A stretch of 64,000 nt of DNA, taken from Phormidium tenue FACHB-1052 (lineage in GTDB: Bacteria > Cyanobacteriota > Cyanobacteriia > Phormidesmidales > Phormidesmidaceae). The translations under genes were made by a program, and so were the position numbers. The DNA lies in the NCBI RefSeq assembly GCF_014696675.1, contig NZ_JACJQN010000013.1, positions 62,001 to 126,000 of the forward strand, written 5' to 3'. Position 1 is the first letter of the stretch. Every line of letters starts with the position of its first letter. The notes beneath the pieces are model-generated. The model was not told the origin of the DNA. It searched no databases and worked only from the letters and a program-made list of their open reading frames with translations. Below, in pieces: positions 8,398-17,087 of the stretch.

Positions 8398-8415
8398 ATC
8401 CTGCTAAAGCAGGAT
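8398..8415. repeat. Perfect short hairpin upstream of the 53-aa gene
   Basis: ATCCTGCT and AGCAGGAT are separated by AA. The hairpin lies 55 bases before the small gene at 8470 and 90 bases after ycf37. No T run follows, so it is more likely an RNA structure in the leader than a terminator. Confidence 0.4.
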
Positions 8416-8469
8416 GTTGCACCGACACCTACCTCTTTCTGCTCTTCATTGTTTTTCAGGGAGTGGTTT

Positions 8470-8631
8470 ATGCGCCTCGATACTGGTACCCCAATTACTC
8501 GGCTTTTCTCAGCGCTAGTGACTATTTTGGCGCTTCTGGCCTTTGGCTTCGTGGCCTGGAAGGCTTTTGATGTCTGGCGTTCTGACCCGGCAGTAGAAGG
8601 CATTCACGATATTCTGCAACCTAAGCAGTAG
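8470..8631 (+). CDS. Small single-span membrane protein (53 aa)
   Basis: The ATG at 8470 is preceded by AGGGAG at 6-7 bases, a good RBS. The product has a short polar N-terminus with one Arg, a transmembrane helix (about residues 12-33, LFSALVTILALLAFGFVAW) and a soluble tail of 20 residues ending in LQPKQ. I do not recognise the family. Small one-helix proteins are frequent in thylakoid complexes and ycf37 lies directly upstream, so a photosynthetic-membrane role is possible but unproven. Confidence 0.6.
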   Translation: MRLDTGTPITRLFSALVTILALLAFGFVAWKAFDVWRSDPAVEGIHDILQPKQ

Positions 8632-8690
8632 CGCCCCTGCCTGTCCCTTGCCTGGTAGGATGTGGAGGTTCTTTGCCCCACAGTGTTGCC

Positions 8691-9776
8691 ATGTCGGAGT
8701 TAACCGGGCTGCCAGCGCTGCCCACCCGTGCCGATGCTGCCGTTTACCGCATCCTCGATGCCAACCTCGATCGCGCCCGTGAAGGGCTACGCGTGATCGA
8801 AGAGTGGTGCCGCTTTGGACTGAATAACTCAGCTCAAACCGAGCAGCTTAAGCACCTGCGGCAAACCCTGGCCCAGTGGCATACGCCTGAGCTGCGCCTG
8901 TGCCGCGACACCCCTGGTGACCCTGGCACCACCCTCACCCACCCCCAGGAGGCCGAGCGCACCAGTATAACAGCGGTGCTTCAGGCCAATTTTTGTCGGG
9001 TGCAAGAGGCCCTGCGAGCCTTAGAAGAATACGGCAAGCTCTACCGCGATGACCTAGCGGCAGGAGCTAAGGCGATGCGCTATCAGGTTTACGCTTTAGA
9101 GAGCGAAATTCTTGGTGCTCATCGGCTACAGCGGCTGCGCCAGGGCTTGACTTATCTGGTGACATCGCCAAACGATCGCCTCCTGCCCATCGTTGAAGCG
9201 GCATTGCAGGGGGGTATTTCCCTAGTGCAATATCGGGACAAAGATACAGACGACCACCTGCGCCTAGATCTAGCTCAAAGGCTGAAGGATCTGTGCCACC
9301 GCTATGGAGCGCTATTTCTAATTAACGATCGCGTCGATCTCGCCCTGGCTGTGGAAGCTGACGGCGTCCACCTGGGCCAAACCGATCTGCCCATCGCCAC
9401 CGCCCGCCAACTGCTGAGCAGTCAGCGCATCATTGGCCGCTCCACCACTAACCCTGACGAAATGCAGCGGGCGATCGCCGAAGGCGCTGACTACATCGGC
9501 GTTGGCCCGGTGTACAGCACTCCCACAAAGCCTGACAAAGCCGCCGCTGGCCTCGACTACGTGCGCTACGCTGCCGAGCACGCCACCGTGCCCTGGTATG
9601 CGATCGGCGGCATTAATACCGAAAACTTGAGCGACGTGTTGCAGGCCGGTGCTGAGCGAGTCGCGATCGTACGAGCCATTATCGAAGCCGAAAACCCCAC
9701 CCTGATTGCCCAGTACTTTGCAGCTCAAACTAATCACCGCCACAGCTTTCACGCCGTCGCCGCCCCCGTCGGCTAA
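8691..9776 (+). CDS. thiE: Thiamine-phosphate synthase, cyanobacterial long form
   Basis: The ATG at 8691 is preferred to an upstream TTG (361 aa). The C-terminal 210 residues are a ThiE TIM barrel with LVQYRDKD, LFLINDRVDLALAVEADGVHLGQ and YIGVGPVYSTPTKPD, the pyrophosphate and substrate loops. ThiE joins hydroxymethylpyrimidine pyrophosphate and the thiazole phosphate to make thiamine phosphate. Residues 15-140 are an extra helical domain (VYRILDANLDRAREGLRVIEE) that is typical of cyanobacterial ThiE and absent from the roughly 210-residue bacterial enzyme. thiS follows 125 bases downstream. No TPP riboswitch is seen upstream. Confidence 0.93.
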   Translation: MSELTGLPALPTRADAAVYRILDANLDRAREGLRVIEEWCRFGLNNSAQTEQLKHLRQTLAQWHTPELRLCRDTPGDPGTTLTHPQEAERTSITAVLQANFCRVQEALRALEEYGKLYRDDLAAGAKAMRYQVYALESEILGAHRLQRLRQGLTYLVTSPNDRLLPIVEAALQGGISLVQYRDKDTDDHLRLDLAQRLKDLCHRYGALFLINDRVDLALAVEADGVHLGQTDLPIATARQLLSSQRIIGRSTTNPDEMQRAIAEGADYIGVGPVYSTPTKPDKAAAGLDYVRYAAEHATVPWYAIGGINTENLSDVLQAGAERVAIVRAIIEAENPTLIAQYFAAQTNHRHSFHAVAAPVG

Positions 9777-9829
9777 CGCGCTACCCAACTGATTGACCGT
9801 TCTAGATAATGGGGTTTGAGGCGCAAGGT

Positions 9830-9845
9830 ATAGGGTCTAAGGTTG
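9830..9845. repeat. Copy 1 of a dispersed 16-base repeat
   Basis: ATAGGGTCTAAGGTTG is repeated exactly at 57429-57444, where it forms one arm of a hairpin. Here it lies between thiE and thiS and is followed by C-rich short repeats (CCCTAC, CCCTGAACCCTAC). Confidence 0.6.
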
Positions 9846-9901
9846 TTATAAGTCCTCAAACCCTACGCCCTGAACCCTACACCCGATACCAAACTTTCCC
9901 C

Positions 9902-10126
9902 ATGCTCGACTCCACCCCAGACAAATTCCATCTCCTTGTCAACGGCGAATCTCAGCCCTGCGCACCTGGTACGCTGCTGCCCAGTTTTTTAGAATCATTG
10001 GGTATGAATCCTCGTTTGGTGGCAGTGGAGTACAACGGTGAAATTCTCCACCGTCAGCTATGGGACACTACCCACCTGCACCCCAACGACAGGCTAGAGA
10101 TCGTCACCATTGTCGGGGGCGGTTAG
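9902..10126 (+). CDS. thiS: Sulfur carrier protein ThiS
   Basis: The ATG at 9902 gives a 74-aa protein of normal ThiS size; an earlier in-frame start at 9809 lies in repeat DNA and was rejected. It has the ubiquitin-like fold pattern (FHLLVNGE, VAVEYNGEILHR, LEIVTIVGGG) and ends in three glycines. The terminal GG is adenylated by ThiF and carries sulfur as a thiocarboxylate for thiazole formation. The gene follows thiE, so the two likely form a thiamine biosynthesis unit. Confidence 0.92.
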   Translation: MLDSTPDKFHLLVNGESQPCAPGTLLPSFLESLGMNPRLVAVEYNGEILHRQLWDTTHLHPNDRLEIVTIVGGG

Positions 10127-10229
10127 GGGCTGTAGGTACGGGTTTCCGCCGTTGGTTGCCCCTGTTTTTGCCGGGCAGCCGCAGCACTTCGCGTTACATT
10201 AAAGACATAAAGCACTCCGGTTTTACGCG

Positions 10230-11174
10230 ATGGTTAAACAACTTTTTCAACGCCTTAAGCCATTTTTGAAGCCGCTGATGGCCGTGGTCTTGGCGGTAGT
10301 TTTGGTGTTTGGCACCGCCGATGGTGCCTGGGCCGCAGCGGGTGGACGCATGGGGGGCGGCAGCTTTCGGGCTCCGGCTCCGCGTATGAGCCCCAGCCCA
10401 CGCAGTTATGCGCCTAGTGGCGGTGGCGGTTACTACCCCAGCGGCGGCTTTGGCATGCCCTTCTTGTTTCCCTTCATTGGCATTGGCGGCGGATTTGGCG
10501 GGTTGTTTACGCTGCTGATCTTCATTGCGATCGCCAACGTAGTGGTGCGCGGCCTGCGGGGTGCGACCTCTGAGGATGACTACGGCACTCCTATGGGCGG
10601 CAGCAACCCGCCGGTAGCCATAGCAAAACTCCAGGTCGGCCTCCTCGCCCAAGCCCGCGAATTGCAGGATGACCTCAACCGCCTAGCGACCACCGCTGAC
10701 ACCGGCACGTCTCAGGGGTTGGCCAAGCTACTGCAAGAAACTACCCTGGCCCTGCTGCGCCACCCCGACTACTGGGCCTACGCTACTAGTGAAGACAAGC
10801 AAACTCGCCTGCTCAACGCCGAGCAAGAGTTTAACCGCTATACCCTTTCAGCCCGCAGTCAGTTCAGCGCCGAAACCCTGTCTAACGTCAACAACCAGCT
10901 CACCCAGGCAGAGCCCCAGGCTCTGTTGACAGGCGATACCGATCAAGCTCCTGGCGAATATATTCTCGCTACGGTGGTTGTAGCCACTCAGGGTAAGCTC
11001 GATCTGCCCAATATTTACTCCTCTGCTGACCTACGCCAGGCCCTTAGCCAGATTGGTGCGATCTCCAGCGAAAACCTGCTAGCGGTGGAAGTCCTCTGGA
11101 CGCCTCAACAGTCGGGAGAAACCCTCAGCGGCGACGAGCTGATTGCCCAATACCCTGAGCTAAAGCTGATTTAG
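10230..11174 (+). CDS. DUF1517 family membrane-associated protein
   Basis: The 314-aa protein has an N-terminal hydrophobic segment (15-37, ending GAWA) that may be a signal peptide or anchor. A Gly/Ser/Pro-rich linker follows (GGRMGGGSFRAPAPRMSP), then a second glycine-flanked hydrophobic segment (about 70-105, FGGLFTLLIFIAIANVVV). A soluble domain from 125 contains LQVGLLAQARELQDDLNRLA and ends AVEVLWTPQQSGETLSGDEL. This layout matches the DUF1517 family of cyanobacteria and chloroplasts, whose function is not established. A strong bidirectional terminator follows. Confidence 0.8.
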   Translation: MVKQLFQRLKPFLKPLMAVVLAVVLVFGTADGAWAAAGGRMGGGSFRAPAPRMSPSPRSYAPSGGGGYYPSGGFGMPFLFPFIGIGGGFGGLFTLLIFIAIANVVVRGLRGATSEDDYGTPMGGSNPPVAIAKLQVGLLAQARELQDDLNRLATTADTGTSQGLAKLLQETTLALLRHPDYWAYATSEDKQTRLLNAEQEFNRYTLSARSQFSAETLSNVNNQLTQAEPQALLTGDTDQAPGEYILATVVVATQGKLDLPNIYSSADLRQALSQIGAISSENLLAVEVLWTPQQSGETLSGDELIAQYPELKLI

Positions 11175-11200
11175 ACCGCTGTTTGACTCAAAGATGCCGA

Positions 11201-11235
11201 AAAAAAAGCCCTTTGGTAACCAAAGGGCTTTTTTG
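11201..11235. terminator. Bidirectional terminator
   Basis: GCCCTTTGG/CCAAAGGGC with a 3-base loop (11208-11228) is flanked by seven A on one side and six T on the other. It separates the converging DUF1517 and ExoD-like genes and serves both. Confidence 0.93.
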
Positions 11236-11251
11236 TAGAAGGGCTATGACC

Positions 11252-11875
11252 CTATCGCTGAAACCAGTTTTGAAGCAGTTCAGGCGATCGCCACAGCAAA
11301 TACCCCGCAAGGCCAAACGTAGCCGTAATCAATCCTGTGGCCACGTAGCCTAAAATCATCATCACCCCATCGGCTTCGAGGGTGGCCACCACAAAGATCA
11401 AAATGCCCACCGTGGGGATGGGATTGGTAAAGGGGATCGGACTCATCAACAGCAGCGTTAGCCAGCTAATGCACAACCCGTTGATGTGCCAAATCGAAGG
11501 GTTGTTGGCCAGCCCCGGCAGGCGGGGTCGCACAAACCGCTCGGTGACTCGCGTTACCCGTTTGAGGTTGCTCAGCACGGTTTTAGCCAGCACTGAGGGA
11601 AACTGAAATCGGGCCACTCGTCGGGGCAGCCAGGGCGATCGTCGCCCCACCGCCATCTGCAGCGACAGCAGCAGACAGGCTGACCCCAAAATGGTGGTAA
11701 ACCCCGGCGGCATCGGGAACAAAAACGGCAGCACCAGTAGCCCAATCACCAGGCTAAAGCCCCGCTCGGCGGTTTCGTTGAGCACGTGGGAGAGGGTCAG
11801 CGGCTGCTCGGCTATGCGCTCTAGCAAGGCCTTGATTTCCTGGGAAAAGCGGGGTTGAGGAGAATCAGAATCCAT
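11252..11875 (-). CDS. ExoD-like exopolysaccharide synthesis membrane protein
   Basis: The 207-aa protein carries a cytoplasmic helix (SQEIKALLERIAEQPLTL), then LNETAERGF and four hydrophobic segments with the motif LPFLFPMPPGFTTILG near residue 50. A PRLPGLANNPSIWHI stretch lies near 118, followed by a final helical pair. This pattern is typical of ExoD, first described in rhizobial exopolysaccharide production. Its molecular role is unclear. It lies 23 bases downstream of the P-type ATPase on the same strand, so the two are probably co-transcribed. Confidence 0.82.
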   Translation of the reverse strand: MDSDSPQPRFSQEIKALLERIAEQPLTLSHVLNETAERGFSLVIGLLVLPFLFPMPPGFTTILGSACLLLSLQMAVGRRSPWLPRRVARFQFPSVLAKTVLSNLKRVTRVTERFVRPRLPGLANNPSIWHINGLCISWLTLLLMSPIPFTNPIPTVGILIFVVATLEADGVMMILGYVATGLITATFGLAGYLLWRSPELLQNWFQR

Positions 11876-11898
11876 AGGGGTGAGGAAATTGGGTGGGA

Positions 11899-14742
11899 TT
11901 AAAGCACATGTTTAGACCCGTTGGGCAGACCCGGCTGCTTGCGCCGTAGCGACAGTTGAATGACCAGTTTTTCGATTTCTAGCCAGGCAAACATGAGAGC
12001 GCTAAAGCCGAAGCAAATGGTCAGTTCTGAGGCTGACAGGGGATGAAGGCCGAAAAATTGCGCCAGGACTGGAACGTACAGTAACAACACTTGCAGGCCA
12101 GTAGTGAGTAAAACCGCACCCCATATGTAAGGATTCGACAAAGGATTGAGCTGAGCTGTTAAGCGGGTGTCTGAGCGAGCCGCCAAGGCATGGCCCATTT
12201 GGGCCAGGCAGAGGGTTGTGAAAACCATGGTTTTCCAGGTGTCGGGATCACCGGGGTAGCCAGGGGCGTTGGTATAGCGATAGGCCCAGCCCATCAGGCC
12301 AATCGTCAGCACTGCTAGCACGATGCCCACCCGCACCATGTAGGAACCCAGCCCACGGGCAAAAATACTCTCGCGCGGATTGTGGGGCGGACGCTCCATC
12401 ACGTCGGGTTCGGCAGGTTCCATGGCCAAAGCCAGGGCGGGCACGCCGTCGGTCACCAGGTTCATCCACAAAATTTGCAGGGGCGAAAGGGGCACGCCAC
12501 CCAGACCCATGATCGGGGCGGCGGCAATGGTGAGCACCTCGCCAATGTTGCTGCCCAGAATGTATTTGATGAAGCGGCGAATGTTGTCGTAGACGACTCG
12601 GCCCTCTTCGGTGGCCGCCACAATGGTGGCAAAGTTGTCGTCGAGCAGCACCATGTCGCTGGCTTCTTTGCTGACGTCGGTGCCGGTGATGCCCATGGCA
12701 ATGCCAATGTCGGCCTGCTTAAGGGCGGGGGCATCGTTGACGCCGTCGCCCGTCATGGCGACAAATTCGCCCTGTTTTTGTAGCGCCTGCACGATGCGCA
12801 GCTTGTGCTCTGGGGCCACGCGAGCGTAGACGCTGACGTGGGGAACGGTTTGCTCTAGTTCCTCTGAGGAAAGGTGGCTCAGCTCGCGCCCAGTCAGAAT
12901 AGTGTCGCCGGGTTGGGCAATGCCAAGGGTTTCGGCGATCGCCTTAGCGGTCAGCGGATGATCCCCCGTAATCATCACTGGGCGAATGCCCGCTCGCCGA
13001 CAGTCAATTACGGCAGCACGCACTTCGGGGCGAGGGGCATCAAGCATGCCTACCAGGCCCAGCCAGACCAGGTTTTGCTCTTCGGGCTCCAGGTTGCCGT
13101 TAGGATTGGCGACGTTTGTGGGCTTCATGGCAAAGCCCAGCACCCGCAGGCCACTGGAGGCCATGGCGTCGTTGTGGGCCAGAATGGCCCGCCGCTGAGC
13201 CTCGGTAAGCAGCACCGGCTGCCCCTCGCCCTGGCTGGTGCTACAGCGTTCTAGTACCAGCTCGGCGGAGCCTTTGGTGAACATCACCTGGGGAGCCAGG
13301 GGCCAGGCGGCATCGCCATGGGCCTGCACGACGACGCTCATGCGCTTGCGCTCTGAGGTAAAGGGCACTTCGCCAATGCGATCGCACTCTTGACCCAGCT
13401 TTGCTTGATCAAAGCCCCCTTTGCCCGCTACGGCCAGCAGGGCTCCTTCGGTGGGGTCACCCAGCAAAGTCCAAATGCTGCCCGACTGATTGAGGGTAGC
13501 GTCGTTGCACAGGGCGCAGGCCATTAACAAGGCCTGGAGGGCTGGGTCGGCCTGGGGGGCGATCGCCGCCCCATTTTCCAAAAGGTTGCCTACCGGAGCG
13601 TAACCTTCGCCGGTGGCCTCGTACTGGTGGGCCACAGTCTTGACCTGCTGCACCACCATTTTGTTTTGGGTCAGGGTGCCGGTTTTGTCAGAGCAGATGG
13701 TGGTGACCGAGCCCAGAGTTTCTACCGCTGGTAGTTTGCGAATTAGGGCGTGGCGTTTCACCATGCGCTGGGTGCCCAGGGCCAGGGTGACGGTGATCAC
13801 AGCGGGGAGTCCTTCAGGAACTACAGCGACCGCCATGCTGAGGGAGACTTCTAAGAGCTCGTCGAACAGGCTGAGGTCACCCGTGCGCAACAAGCCCGCC
13901 ACGACCACTAGGGCGACGAGCACTAGGGAGCCGGTCACCAGCACATTGCCTAGCTGCGCCATGCGCTGCTGGAGGGGCGTAGGCTCAGACTCAACCGACT
14001 GGATCAGGGTAGCAATGCGGCCCAGCTCGGTGGTCATCCCCGTTTGGGTGACCAGCACGGTGCCGCGTCCTTGCAGCACTTCGGTGCCTTGGTAGACCAG
14101 ATTGAGGCGATCGCCCAGGGCAGACTCTTCCTCTAGCAGCAGCTCTGGCTGCTTGATCACCGCCTCGGCTTCGCCCGTCAGGGCGGCTTCGCGCACCTGC
14201 AAATTGGCGGCACTGAGCAGACGGCCATCGGCGGGCACCTGCACCCCCGCCTCTAGCAGCACCACATCACCCGGCACCAGGGCTTTAGCGTCAATTTCCT
14301 GCTCTTGACCCTGGCGAATAGTGCGCACCCGAGGGGAGGTCATGTTTTTGAGGGCGGCCAGGGCTTTTTCGGCCTTACTCTCTTGCAGGTAGCCCAAAAT
14401 GCCGTTTAGCAGCACAATGGCAAAGATCGCGATCGCGTCTTTGGGAAAGCCACCCTCGCGCAGATCGAGCACCAGCGACACCAGGGCCACGGCGATCAGC
14501 ATCAGCAGCATGATATTTTTGAACTGATCCCACAAAATTTCCCAGGGACTGCGGGTGGCTCCTTCTTGAAGTTCATTGGGGCCATAGATCTGCTGCCGCT
14601 GCTCGGCTTCACTGGGGCTTAGCCCTTCGGGGCTGCTCTCTAACAGCGCGATCGCCCGCTCGGGGCTGAGGGTGTGCCATTGGTTAGACGCGGGGCGCGG
14701 CAGATCGCCCACGCCAGAGCTAGAACGTGTACTGTGAACCAC
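11899..14742 (-). CDS. pacL: PacL-type P-type ATPase (calcium-type cation pump)
   Basis: The 947-aa protein starts at a GTG at 14742; a GGAGG lies 13 bases upstream, slightly far. It has the full P2 ATPase layout: N-terminal cation-ATPase domain, actuator motif LTGEA near 188-192, membrane motif PEGLP (309-313), phosphorylated D352 in DKTGTLTQ, nucleotide domain with [11 protein letters not shown], and hinge [13 protein letters not shown]. The membrane part has about ten helices, with [18 protein letters not shown] in helix 6 as in SERCA-type pumps. PEGL plus this helix 6 points to Ca2+ export, as in Synechococcus PacL; Mn2+ or Na+ transport is possible. The inverted repeats just upstream suggest regulated expression. 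Confidence 0.87.
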   Translation of the reverse strand: MVHSTRSSSGVGDLPRPASNQWHTLSPERAIALLESSPEGLSPSEAEQRQQIYGPNELQEGATRSPWEILWDQFKNIMLLMLIAVALVSLVLDLREGGFPKDAIAIFAIVLLNGILGYLQESKAEKALAALKNMTSPRVRTIRQGQEQEIDAKALVPGDVVLLEAGVQVPADGRLLSAANLQVREAALTGEAEAVIKQPELLLEEESALGDRLNLVYQGTEVLQGRGTVLVTQTGMTTELGRIATLIQSVESEPTPLQQRMAQLGNVLVTGSLVLVALVVVAGLLRTGDLSLFDELLEVSLSMAVAVVPEGLPAVITVTLALGTQRMVKRHALIRKLPAVETLGSVTTICSDKTGTLTQNKMVVQQVKTVAHQYEATGEGYAPVGNLLENGAAIAPQADPALQALLMACALCNDATLNQSGSIWTLLGDPTEGALLAVAGKGGFDQAKLGQECDRIGEVPFTSERKRMSVVVQAHGDAAWPLAPQVMFTKGSAELVLERCSTSQGEGQPVLLTEAQRRAILAHNDAMASSGLRVLGFAMKPTNVANPNGNLEPEEQNLVWLGLVGMLDAPRPEVRAAVIDCRRAGIRPVMITGDHPLTAKAIAETLGIAQPGDTILTGRELSHLSSEELEQTVPHVSVYARVAPEHKLRIVQALQKQGEFVAMTGDGVNDAPALKQADIGIAMGITGTDVSKEASDMVLLDDNFATIVAATEEGRVVYDNIRRFIKYILGSNIGEVLTIAAAPIMGLGGVPLSPLQILWMNLVTDGVPALALAMEPAEPDVMERPPHNPRESIFARGLGSYMVRVGIVLAVLTIGLMGWAYRYTNAPGYPGDPDTWKTMVFTTLCLAQMGHALAARSDTRLTAQLNPLSNPYIWGAVLLTTGLQVLLLYVPVLAQFFGLHPLSASELTICFGFSALMFAWLEIEKLVIQLSLRRKQPGLPNGSKHVL

Positions 14743-14773
14743 AGGTGCTATTTAACCTCCAGAGCGTGGATGC

Positions 14774-14822
14774 CACTATTTAATAGTGCATAGACAACCT
14801 TTATAGCACTAAAAAATAGTGC
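14774..14822. promoter_or_regulatory. Two related inverted repeats between divergent ATPase genes
   Basis: CACTATT/AATAGTG with a 1-base centre (14774-14788) and GCACTA/TAGTGC with a 5-base centre (14806-14822) share the half-site TAGTGC/GCACTA. They fill the short region between the pacL start and the divergent AAA gene. The arrangement is that of a repressor or metal-sensor operator; the cognate regulator is not recognisable. Confidence 0.55.
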
Positions 14823-14836
14823 AGACGCAAAATTTA

Positions 14837-15928
14837 ATGCTTAGCTCCGTTGTGCCTCAGTCGCTAATTTTCCGTGAAAACGAGATGCAGCAGGTCTGCA
14901 CCCTGCTCCGCCAGGATAGTGACTTTGTCATTGCTGGTGTGCCGGGCATTGGGAGGCGGACGCTGATTTGGAATGCTGCCCAGCAAGTTGGTGCTCGCTG
15001 TCTAGAAATTGACTTTCTGCGCTGTCGCAATGCGGGCCAGTTTCTCCGCTTTTTAGCTGATGGCTTGATCGACACTTTTGGGGCACCGCAAGAAATCGCC
15101 AAAATTCAGCAGTGGAGCCTAGAGCAGCCGCTGACGCTCGATCAGGGTCTGGCTGCCCAAGCGCAGCTGGTCTGGCCGAAAACCTCTAGTAAAGAGTGGC
15201 CTTTGTTTGAAGGGTTGCTGGCGCTGCCGCAGCACCTGGCAGAGTGGCTAAACTGCCAGGTGGTCATTGTGTTTCACAACTTTCCGCATATTCGCTCGTG
15301 GGATCGCCAGGGCAAGTGGGAGAGCCATTTGCGCCAGGAGATTGAGCGCCAGAGCCGAGTGAGCTATGCCCTGGTGGCCACGGTGGCCGAACCCTGGATG
15401 ATGGCCAGCCAGCTACCGGTGATATCCCTAACGCCCCTCAGCGATCGCGACCTGCAACCCTGGGTGATTAGCACTATGGCCACGGCAGGCCTCAAGTTTG
15501 ACCCCGACAGCCAGGCCCTAGAGCTATTTCTCAGCTACGCCCAGGGCCACATGAAAGATGCCATTACCCTGGCCCAGCGCCTGTGGCTAAACTGCAATGC
15601 GATCGCCTCACCCACCCCAGAGCTGATTCAGGCGCATCAGGTACACAGCACCATGCTGGGCCTAGCGCAGGATATGGCGGTTGTCTTTGAAGCCCTGCTG
15701 CTATTGCTGCCCCCCACCCAGGCTCGTGTGCTCGAAAGCCTGGCCCTCGACCCTACCGACAGCCCCCAGTCCAACGCCTACATTAAGAAACACCAGCTCT
15801 CGCGGGGCGGCGGTTTGCAGGGGGCGCTCACCAGCCTGGAGCAAAAGGGCTTGATCTATGGCCCCCAGTTTGGCTACCGGATTGCGCTGCCGCTGCTCGA
15901 TTTTTGGCTCAAACAACGGTTGCGGTAG
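14837..15928 (+). CDS. AAA/STAND-like ATPase with altered Walker A
   Basis: The frame can begin at a GTG (14819), but that codon lies inside the second inverted repeat, so I take the ATG at 14837 (363 aa). The N-terminal half looks like the nucleotide domain of the AAA/STAND ATPases. Its phosphate loop reads GVPGIGRRTL, with Arg where the invariant Lys is expected. A Walker-B-like strand VVIVFHNFPHIRSWDRQGK and a sensor-like strand VSYALVATVAEPW follow. The C-terminal 120 residues are helical and end in a winged-helix-like GALTSLEQKGLIYG. The Lys to Arg change may abolish ATP hydrolysis. Function unknown. Confidence 0.65.
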   Translation: MLSSVVPQSLIFRENEMQQVCTLLRQDSDFVIAGVPGIGRRTLIWNAAQQVGARCLEIDFLRCRNAGQFLRFLADGLIDTFGAPQEIAKIQQWSLEQPLTLDQGLAAQAQLVWPKTSSKEWPLFEGLLALPQHLAEWLNCQVVIVFHNFPHIRSWDRQGKWESHLRQEIERQSRVSYALVATVAEPWMMASQLPVISLTPLSDRDLQPWVISTMATAGLKFDPDSQALELFLSYAQGHMKDAITLAQRLWLNCNAIASPTPELIQAHQVHSTMLGLAQDMAVVFEALLLLLPPTQARVLESLALDPTDSPQSNAYIKKHQLSRGGGLQGALTSLEQKGLIYGPQFGYRIALPLLDFWLKQRLR

Positions 15929-15945
15929 CTAGCCATTTAATTAAC

Positions 15946-16368
15946 TTAAAGATTTTCTGCGGCGGGCACCAGTTCAAAACAGCCTGATACCGAGGCGGGA
16001 ATGGTGCGGGGGCGATGACTAACTGCATCGACAAACACCCAGTCGGTCGCGCCCGTTGCCAGCACGGTGTCATCGCTAAGACGCAAAAATTTGTACTGGC
16101 GTGTGCTGCGTGCCTTGCGCAGGGTAGTGATCCAGGTGGTGAGGCGCAGGCGATCGCCCCCAAAGGCCGGGCGCAGGTAGGTGATTTGGTGCGATCGCGC
16201 TACCCAAGTAGCCCCCAAAGCCTGGGTTTCGGCGGTGCAGCCGACGCTGGTGGCGTGGGCCACGGCGACATCCTGCATCCACTGCACGTAGGCGACGTTG
16301 TTGACATGGCCGTTGCGATCGATCGCCTCAAGCGGCACAACAAACTCGTGGTGGTAGAAGGCTTTCAT
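15946..16368 (-). CDS. 4HBT-type hotdog acyl-CoA thioesterase
   Basis: The ATG at 16368 (MKAFYHHEFVV) gives 140 aa, normal for a single hotdog domain. The motif VPLEAIDRNGHVNNVAYVQW contains the catalytic Asp and the helix-start Gly-His-Val-Asn-Asn of the YbgC/4-hydroxybenzoyl-CoA thioesterase group. It should hydrolyse an acyl-CoA or acyl-ACP thioester. In cyanobacteria one member of this superfamily acts on DHNA-CoA in phylloquinone synthesis, but that enzyme has a different motif around the Asp as I remember it, so I do not assign the substrate. The gene converges with the AAA gene, 17 bases apart. Confidence 0.8.
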   Translation of the reverse strand: MKAFYHHEFVVPLEAIDRNGHVNNVAYVQWMQDVAVAHATSVGCTAETQALGATWVARSHQITYLRPAFGGDRLRLTTWITTLRKARSTRQYKFLRLSDDTVLATGATDWVFVDAVSHRPRTIPASVSGCFELVPAAENL

Positions 16369-16487
16369 GGGATAACCGATCAACAATAGCTAGCGAGTCT
16401 CAGCAATGGCGGGGGAAGGCGGGGGCGATCGCACTCCATATACCCCCGTCATAATAGAGCCAGCGCTATTTGTAACCTTGCTTTTCT

Positions 16488-17087
16488 ATGGCGAAACTCT
16501 GGCCCTACGCCACCCCCGGCATTCCCGACCACCTGTTTGAGCAGCTGCCCGGCATACCCCTTAGCAGTCGAGAGGTGCGGCTGCTGCTGCTGGGCTACCT
16601 GCGGCTCAAGCCCAAAGATGTGCTGTGGGATATTGGCGCAGGCACCGGCACCCTGGCGATCGAGGCCGCACTGATGATCCCGGGTGGCAAGGTGGTGGCC
16701 GTCGAGCGCGACGAGGATGTGGCCGATTTGATTCGGCGCAACTGCGATCGCTTTAGCCTCACCAACGTGCAGGTGATTCAGGGCAGCGCCCCCGGCTGCC
16801 TGAGCGAGTTACCCCACCACCCCGACTGCATTTTTGTCGAAGGTGGGCGCAACCTCAAAGAGATTTTGCTGGCCGCCTGGGACTACCTGCCGTCGCTGGG
16901 GCGAGTGGTGGTGACGGCGGGCAACCTCGAAACCCTCTACGTGGTATCTGAAACCTTTGCCCACCTGCGGGTGCGCAACATCGAGGCGGCTCAGCCCGCT
17001 GTTAACCGCCTAGAGACCAAAGGCAACTACCAGGTGTTTACGGCGGTAGACCCGATCTTCATTCTCAGCGGCGAAAAATATGAATGA
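16488..17087 (+). CDS. cbiT: Precorrin-6B C15-methyltransferase, CbiT subunit type
   Basis: The 199-aa protein has the N-terminal signature TPGIPDHLFEQL-G-IPLSSREVRLL of the CbiT branch and the SAM-binding glycine motif DIGAGTGTLAIEA. The acidic ribose ligand VVAVERDE and a late FVEGGRNL strand follow. CbiT methylates C15 and decarboxylates the acetate side chain of (cobalt-)precorrin in B12 synthesis. The usual partner CbiE is not adjacent. The 3' end overlaps the ADP-ribosylglycohydrolase gene by 8 bases, suggesting translational coupling. No cobalamin riboswitch is visible upstream. Confidence 0.87.
   Translation: MAKLWPYATPGIPDHLFEQLPGIPLSSREVRLLLLGYLRLKPKDVLWDIGAGTGTLAIEAALMIPGGKVVAVERDEDVADLIRRNCDRFSLTNVQVIQGSAPGCLSELPHHPDCIFVEGGRNLKEILLAAWDYLPSLGRVVVTAGNLETLYVVSETFAHLRVRNIEAAQPAVNRLETKGNYQVFTAVDPIFILSGEKYE

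Noticed and set aside
8632-8690. TPP riboswitch upstream of thiE
   Set aside because: The 60 bases before thiE lack the CTGAGA and GAACCTGATCTGG-type conserved cores.
12382-12783. 133-codon plus-strand frame inside pacL
   Set aside because: It is a shadow of the P-type ATPase with no RBS and Gly/His-rich composition.
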